From: Norana najaformis
Lineage: Eukaryota > Annelida > Clitellata > Crassiclitellata > Hormogastridae
DNA: 64,000 nucleotides
NCBI GenBank assembly: GCA_964023275.1
Contig: OZ029917.1
Location: 25,672,505 to 25,736,504 of the forward strand
Reading direction: 5' to 3'
Part shown: piece after piece, positions 24,350 to 64,000 of the stretch
Layout: every line of letters starts with the position of its first letter
How positions within the stretch are numbered: position 1 is the stretch's first letter
Program-made: the position numbers and the translations under genes
The notes under the pieces: model-generated
What the model saw: the letters and a program-made list of their open reading frames with translations, nothing else
What the model was told of the DNA's origin: nothing
The model's database searches: none

Positions 24350-24510
24350 CACTTTAAAAATCTTATCCTGAATCTTCTCTTCTTATCTTTCTCGCCGCTC
24401 CAATTCGATGCTGCCCACCATAGCCTGTAATGTCCATTCCTGTCTGACCTGCGGGTCTTGGCTTGGAACTGAATGTGACCACAATTTTGTTTTTGACGGT
24501 GAAGGCTGAA
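24350..24510 (-). repeat. Degenerate dispersed repeat A copy
   Basis: Read in inverse, it shares GAGAAAGATAAGAAGAGAAG with a following GATTCAGGATAAGATTTTT, and upstream a GTTCCAAGCCAAGACC-like stretch, with the 25060-25200 part of the copy at 24978. It is more diverged than the others. Confidence 0.45.
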
Positions 24511-24977
24511 CGGTTCTCATGGCTTAGCTTTCTCGACGCTAAAGAAATCCTCTGATTAGGCCTACTATTGTGCACTCAATCACAGATAACCGATTTACAC
24601 ACTTGCCACTCCCATTGTCGCCTAGGTTGTCATTTTTCTTTCTATACGCGTGTTTCGTATGCAGATGCTGATAATTATAGATGTACTATTATTATTAAAT
24701 GCAAGCGACAGTTACAACCATTGTATTGGACCTACAGACTATTTTGTCAGAATTCTCAGTCTCGGTAAGATCGAAATGTGACCCAACAAAAACAAAAGCT
24801 GTCTGTTTCCAGCCGTTGTCTAATAGTTCATCTATTTTCAGTAGGCCCACGTAGTATTTTTCTCTTGTGCAGAGTTAAGCACATATACTACATAAATAGA
24901 ATAATCTGTGGGATTAAGTGCTGTAACGTTCAAGTGTTTCAGATTGTTGCCATAATATATCAATGATATTGTTGACA

Positions 24978-25200
24978 GACCCTGAATCGTAATCGTAATC
25001 TCGAGATTTCTACAGTGCCCAACGAAAGCTAAATCGCGGGAACCAGCGCTCATTTAAAACAAAATCGATAGGCAAGAAGGTTCGGTTCCAGGTCAAGGTC
25101 CAGGAGACAGGTAGGCAGACAGTCGGATGGCTATGGTGGATGGTGCTTGAAAATGAAGCGAGAAGAGAGATAAGGGGAAGAATCAGGATAAGATTTTTGG
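24978..25200 (+). repeat. Dispersed repeat A, long copy
   Basis: It starts CTGAATCGTAATCGTAATCT, continues through a GCCCAACGAAAGCTAAATCG block, AAAACAAAATCGATAGGCAA, GTTCGGTTCCAGGTCAAGGT and GAAGAGAGATAAGGGGAAGA, and ends AGGATAAGATTTTT. A second copy follows 200 bp downstream in the same orientation. Confidence 0.75.
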
Positions 25201-25234
25201 AAAAGTAATGTTTCAGTGAGTCTAGCGAAAGACT

Positions 25235-25264
25235 AAAGATCTTCGAGTGTACTCGAAGATCTTT
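25235..25264. repeat. Perfect 30-bp palindrome (14-bp arms, 2-bp loop)
   Basis: AAAGATCTTCGAGT, then GT, then the exact reverse complement ACTCGAAGATCTTT. It lies just after a repeat A copy. Confidence 0.95.
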
Positions 25265-25395
25265 GCTAATCTTGTGGCCACTGGCCTGGCTAGCTACATT
25301 AATTAACGCGTGCGTAGAAGCGCCTCAGAGCTTGAGGATGCCAGTTCGCATACCGATAGTGGCTTATTTTAATTATTTGAATATCGGGCGATAAT

Positions 25396-25700
25396 CGTAC
25401 TTATAATCGTAATCTCGAGATTTCTACAGCGCCCAACGAAAGCTAAGTCGCGGGAACCAGCTTATTCACAGGCGCTCAGTCAAAACAAAATCGATAGCAA
25501 AAGGGTTCGGTTCCAGATCAAGATCCAGGAGTCAGACAGGCTATAGCACGGTCCATACACGGGAACCTTAAATGGCGTGGCGCCCATTCAAACGGGCAGC
25601 GGTGGTGAAGGATCTCACTCGATTAATTCATTGAAAAATGATCAGGGTCGAGGTCATACGGTCGCTATAGAAAAATATGTACATTTACATTTGGGTAATT
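25396..25700 (+). repeat. Composite dispersed repeat: A followed by B
   Basis: 25396-25540 is a repeat A copy, with a CAGCGCCCAACGAAAGC stretch and GGGAACCAGCTTATTCACAG. 25555-25700 is a repeat B copy, with AAATGGCGTGGCGCCCATTC, GCGGTGGTGAAGGATCTCAC and CAGGGTCGAGGTCATACGGT. Here the two are adjacent in one orientation, so A and B elsewhere may be parts of one ~300-bp element, possibly a SINE or a LINE 3' end. Confidence 0.65.
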
Positions 25701-27199
25701 TTGCAGTACATCTATAATACTAAATACTTACTTACTTAAAACTTTTCCAAATAACGCAATGATATAGCAGCGGACACATTAACGGCGCATACATCCCACT
25801 GTGGCGCAATCAACATTTTCAAATTTTGTTTGGTATTTGATTTGATATTATTTACCATTAAAATATCTGAAGCCATTCTTAATATAAACGTCATCTGTTT
25901 CTTTGTTTATTTTTTATTAACCAAAGGTTGTTCAGTAACTGTGGTGAGTCTATTATTTCGAGCCTCTGTTTGCTGTCCTAGTTAATGGCTCTTGTGGTTA
26001 AGGAAATAAGCACTGGCAGGGTGAGATAAGCGTCATGCCTTTTAGCATTTAGGTGTGGATGAAAAACTTCTTGCAGTGATAGATATTTGCTAAATCTCAA
26101 TATGTCGCACTGGGCAGTAAATTGAGTGCATCGAACGGCAAGGGAGAGGACAGGCCGCCCAGCTTACATTTGGGGAGGCTGAGAAAACAAAGTCCCTAGT
26201 ATTTCATACCTATGGCTATCGTTTGAAGTTATCTTAAAGAGCTGTAAAGAAATACCTAAATTAGAGAATTGGCTAGAATCTTTATAACACGTTGATGAAA
26301 CTGAGGATAAAATAGTAAAGCCAAGCGTCATTTATTTAAATCTTGATATTGACTGGGTTTCATATTCAGTTATTTTGCATTGTCATGGAAACAGTACAAG
26401 CTGTGCCTTATTTGTTTCAATCTGTGTTTATGTTTCAGGGTAATTTCTTGCTTTGGATCTGTAAAGTCAGGGTAAGTAACAATAATTTGGCCACTGCAGA
26501 TTGCGAGATAAAATAGAGCGATGCAGACCCAGCGACAATTATTCAGTAAAAAAGTAAGAAAGTAAGTAATCAATAACCATTTCTGCAACATGCACTAAAG
26601 AGCATATTCCAATCTGGAGAACTTAGAAAGCAGCCAGCAGCAATTATCAGTAATGAAATTAAGGAAGCAGTTCTGACAGCATGCACTGGAGAGCGTATTC
26701 CAATTTGGAAAAGTTAGAAAAGGCATTATCATGCATTTACTTGTGCTCGAGCACAACTTTGAAGATCCAAATTACTCTGAGGTACACAGTGTGGAGAATA
26801 TCTAGATGCATATTAAATGCAAACTAAAAAAGACAGTTTGACACAAGTTGTGTTTTGTTTCACAAGTATCTGAAGGAGTTGTATCATGCCATGAATTTTG
26901 TTGCAAGAACATGTTCTTGAATGTTCTTTGATGTATATCACTAACTTACATCATTTATTATTTTGAAAGCTCTTGTGTTACTGTGTTACTTATTTCCTTT
27001 TTTATTTCATTTTTTATTAAATAATTGCTACTTTACCTCTTGTTTCTGTTGCAAATATGGGTGGCCAAATTGTTGATACATAGTTGGACAAGCCAAAACA
27101 GGAAATTACCTGTTTAAGGATCGTTAATAATGCATTGGTGAATTACCCAAGTACCTCTGTTGCAATTTCTGATACAGAAAGGCTTTAATTTGTGTTGCC

Positions 27200-61042
<33,843 letters not shown>

Positions 61043-61440
61043 TTTGATCTCACGTTACTCCCGAGCTGTTTCCTGTTTGCATTAGGTTGATTCTTGTAAT
61101 CTAAATGCGGCTGAGTAACATAACATATGAATCTAAATGTTGCACTAGACGCTGAATGCTAAGGAGCTAGATTATGATAGGTCTCACTTAAAGTGAATGT
61201 GCTCTTTGCTGAATATCTTTTTGCATTTCTTTGACGAATTTCTGTAAAATAATGTAGTAGATTTATGTAGTGCATTTTAATGCAGCTCTGAAGCAGTTTG
61301 TACCTAGGGGTGAAACAGATGGGAGAAGATGTTGCTTGAAGTAACGACATATGTTTGACTGTATTGAGCAGAACAGTTTGGATAAAAATGATAATAAAAT
61401 CAACTGGTTCTGAAAGGATGTATCGATGAATAAAGAGTGA
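61043..61440 (+). other. KIF14 3' UTR
   Basis: Sequence after the stop at 61040-61042. Two AATAAA signals at 61393-61398 and 61429-61434 are plausible polyadenylation sites and would give a 3' UTR of about 370-410 bases. Confidence 0.6.
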
Positions 61441-61665
61441 TTGTGCTTGATTCAGAGTTCTAGTAACTTGTTGTCACTGAAATCGTTTTGAGCTGAACAA
61501 CAAGCAACCTGTCTGCTGGCTTGTCAGATTCATATGTTAGCTGGTTTAACAGGCTTTAACCAGACAAGAATCTAAATTTTGCACTACCGGCTGAAATGCT
61601 TAGGAGCTAAATTATGATAGGTCTCAGTGAAGGCAAATGGGTTTTTTAATGAATTTCTTTTTTTT
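61129..61665 (+). repeat. Direct duplication, ~100-bp copies
   Basis: 61129-61235 and 61568-61665 share GAATCTAAAT(G/T)TTGCACTA, GGAGCTA(G/A)ATTATGATAGG and TCTCA(C/G)T-AA, in the same order and orientation. The first copy lies within the KIF14 3' UTR. Confidence 0.75.
61393..61434 (+). terminator. Candidate polyadenylation signals of KIF14
   Basis: AATAAA at 61393-61398 and again at 61429-61434. Confidence 0.55.
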
Positions 61666-62309
61666 AGACTGGTTAACATCTGGAGTTGGTGTACTTTCTA
61701 GAGCCTATCATGTCCTGTTGTGGTTTCTTACTCTGACAGTTTGAGTAATAGGTGTGTTTGGATGTATGGTTAACATCTAACTTTAACCTGATGCTGAATT
61801 ATGTGTGTTTTCTTTGTATGTATCAGGACACTTAAAATAACACGTTTTTAGGATCTCTCAAGAATGCTGCATGAAATGATTGTTTTGCATATTCTTGTAA
61901 CCTGGAACCATTATTTATTCAATGGTTTTGCCTTTGCTCATTTGTGAAGCTTTTTATGATTTGAGACAGACAGAAGACAGCTGTGATTTAAGTTAAAAAA
62001 TAATTCTGCATTTTAGTTTTGCTGCCAGTTGGTCGTCCATAAAGGATACAAAAATTACCTGTATTGGACTCTCCCTACCCTTGTCTGCATTTTGCATCCC
62101 TCTCTGTCCCCCTTTGTGAAAGTCACCACTCCACTGGAGTACTAAGGCCTAGATTATGCTATCCTGTTGATCTTGCAGGGCTACTCTGCTAACTCTGCTA
62201 TGGGGTGGGGTACTTTAACACTTGTGTTCAACAAAGGGGGGGCGAAATGGATTCAGCACAACACAAACTGACTGAAGTTGGGTTTCTAGGCACAGGCTGT
62301 GCTGAAATA

Positions 62310-62405
62310 ACTCTATATACCAAATTTAGATGCAGACGTCCACACACAAAGCCCAGCCCCTTGTTTTCATTTGGGTGGCCTTTCCCTCTCCCCTCTGCAA
62401 ACGTC
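62310..62405 (+). repeat. Dispersed repeat C, copy 1 (inverse copy at 63750-63845)
   Basis: Ordered words AAATTTAGATGCAGACGTCC, TTTTCATTTGGGTGGCCTTT, CCCTCTCCCCTCTGC and AAACGTCC reappear in inverse at 63750-63845 as AATTTTAGATACGGACGTCC, GTCCTCATATGGGTGACCTC and TCCCTCCTCTCTGCGGACGT. Confidence 0.65.
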
Positions 62406-62908
62406 CTTAATTGACAACCCCTATCTTTTTGCAACCAGGTATGACTTGACTTAGAATTAACTGCATAATCATGTGTTTGTCGTTACAAAATTTGCAGTTT
62501 TATTGTTATCTGATTTTATGATTGAAAGAAATTTCCAACGAGATATTAAGTTGCGGACCGGTAATCTGTTTAGTTTCGTTTGTATATATTTTATGAATCT
62601 GCTGTGTTAAAGTTGCTGGATATCTTGTGTTAAGAACTTTAGCTTAATTACAATGAACGTTGCAAGTTACTGGTATCACTGTCTTCTGTGTACTTATGGT
62701 TATGAAGCTGTATACCTGCAATCTTGAGCTTCAATCATTTTAGTCGTGTTTGCAGTGTTTCAAAGAGGTTCTTTAATGTGCAGTACAAATCCTTAATTAC
62801 ATGCATACATACTGGTATATCCAAGCAGTTTATACGTGCTTAGAATTATACATATATGCATACTGGCAATGTCTGCTTGTACATACATAAGTACTGTATA
62901 AACGCCTT

Positions 62909-63175
62909 GGTGTTTATTTGTACGAATCGTTTTTAAGCCCCGGTAAAATACCATTTTTTTCTTTTTACGAAGAATGCCACTAACTGCACTTCTAAGATGT
63001 GAATGAACATCTTTCTCGGCTTTGTCTACCATGTTCTTCTGATGTACTCGTAGATTACATGCTGGTACCAGCCTACTGGCGAATATATAAGATCGAGCAT
63101 TTATCAGAGACTGGCATTTAAAAGAGGGCAGTTTTTATTTGTACAAATCATTTTTATCCCCGGTGGCTATTGGAG
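62909..63175 (+). repeat. Repeated CCCCGGT motif pair
   Basis: TTTATTTGTACGAATCGTTT, continuing TTAAGCCCCGGT (62911), and TTTATTTGTACAAATCATTT, continuing TTATCCCCGGT (63135), lie 224 bases apart in the same orientation. The second continues GGAGACCAGTGTTTAATTGG, which looks like an inverted-repeat element end, but I could not close an element. Confidence 0.5.
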
Positions 63176-64000
63176 ACCAGTGTTTAATTGGGATCCGACG
63201 CTTAATAGAATTTTTACTGTACAAAAAATATGATGAGATAATTTTCCAAGGCACTGAATATATTACCAGGCATATGGCGTGGGCAACAGAACTTGTGTAT
63301 CTGCGACAATTTGTGTTGTGCAACTGCACTGTGACTGCTGTTTTCTTAAGGCCACGGACTGGCAGTGAGACCAAGGGTGGGCACTCTGCCTATAGAAGCT
63401 AGACTTAGAATGCTTGACCGTGGACATCTTCATTGAACTTCAATGCCTTGATGGCATTTCCTGACATGCTTTGCTTTATCTCTCTATGATGTTAAGATCT
63501 GAACTGAAATACACCATGAGGACCGAGGTTTCACATCCTTTTTGTAATGTAACAGAACATTTAATTTCTGTAGCAACACCAATATAATACCACATGTTTT
63601 GTGTGTGCTTCCTTTAATTATGTCAAATCGGTTTTAGGTATATCAGATCTTGAACTGAACAGGCTTCAACGAAGCTGAAATTCTCTGCCTTGGTGTGGTG
63701 CTGTGTGCAGCTCTTCAGATGAACACCTTAACCCTAGGAGTCGTCCGCTAATGACGTCCGCAGAGAGGAGGGAGAGGTCACCCATATGAGGACAAGCGGA
63801 GGGAAATAATGGCCTATGTGGACGTCCGTATCTAAAATTGGTACATACAGTTACATCGGTGCTCGCAGCCTTTGCCTTAAACACATTTCAGTCAGACAGT
63901 AGACAGTCTACTGCTTTTGATCTAATTAGAGTCCCTTTGATGGACGCGGAAGTATGAAAATACCCCGCCCTGTATCAAAGTTAGCCCTGCAAAATCAACA
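63176..64000. other. 3' flank, no gene recognised
   Basis: It holds repeat C copy 2 (63750-63845, minus). Open frames here carry no family signature. Confidence 0.5.

Overview
The window reads as genomic DNA of a bilaterian animal, most likely a marine invertebrate. Genes are split by GT-AG introns of about 0.2-6 kb. The DNA is AT-rich and full of degraded CR1-like LINE pieces, short inverted-repeat elements, microsatellites and minisatellites. I see no bacterial-type operons, CRISPR arrays or viral genes. The species cannot be fixed from the sequence.

Layout. (1) 306-3269, plus strand: the last four exons of a gene ending in a divergent laminin G-like domain; its 5' part lies outside the window. 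(2) 3270-8949: intergenic, with a four-copy ~190-bp tandem repeat, a CT tract and foldback-like repeats. (3) 8950-9282, plus: a single-exon 110-aa gene matching the C14orf119 family. (4) 10786-20692, minus: a complete four-exon Rho GTPase of the RHOU/RHOV (Wrch/Chp) subfamily, 244 aa. (5) 20693-27199: intergenic between two divergent genes, with a 1.4-kb decayed LINE and a composite dispersed repeat. (6) 27200-61042, plus: a complete kinesin-3-like gene, KIF14, which I resolve into 28 exons with consistent phases and 1417 codons. It has a motor, an FHA domain, a coiled-coil stalk and a helical C-terminal half. (7) 61043-64000: its 3' flank, with duplicated repeats.

Inside KIF14 introns sit two further long intact reading frames, at 31827-33497 (minus) and 54041-55729 (plus). 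They are clear homologues of each other: an N-terminal Cys-x2-Cys pair domain, an acidic linker and a large conserved region that could be a transposase-like RNase H fold. One copy is bracketed by an exact 31-bp direct repeat, as if inserted. These are the strongest candidates for a poorly described element or gene family here. KIF14 intron 3 also holds seven 117-118-bp tandem copies of a unit containing the exon 4 splice acceptor and first codons. Only the last copy is a usable exon.

The genes do not form a visible pathway. KIF14 is a mitotic/cytokinetic motor and RHOU a cytoskeletal GTPase, but nothing in the sequence links their regulation. All family assignments come from reading motifs by eye, without database search.
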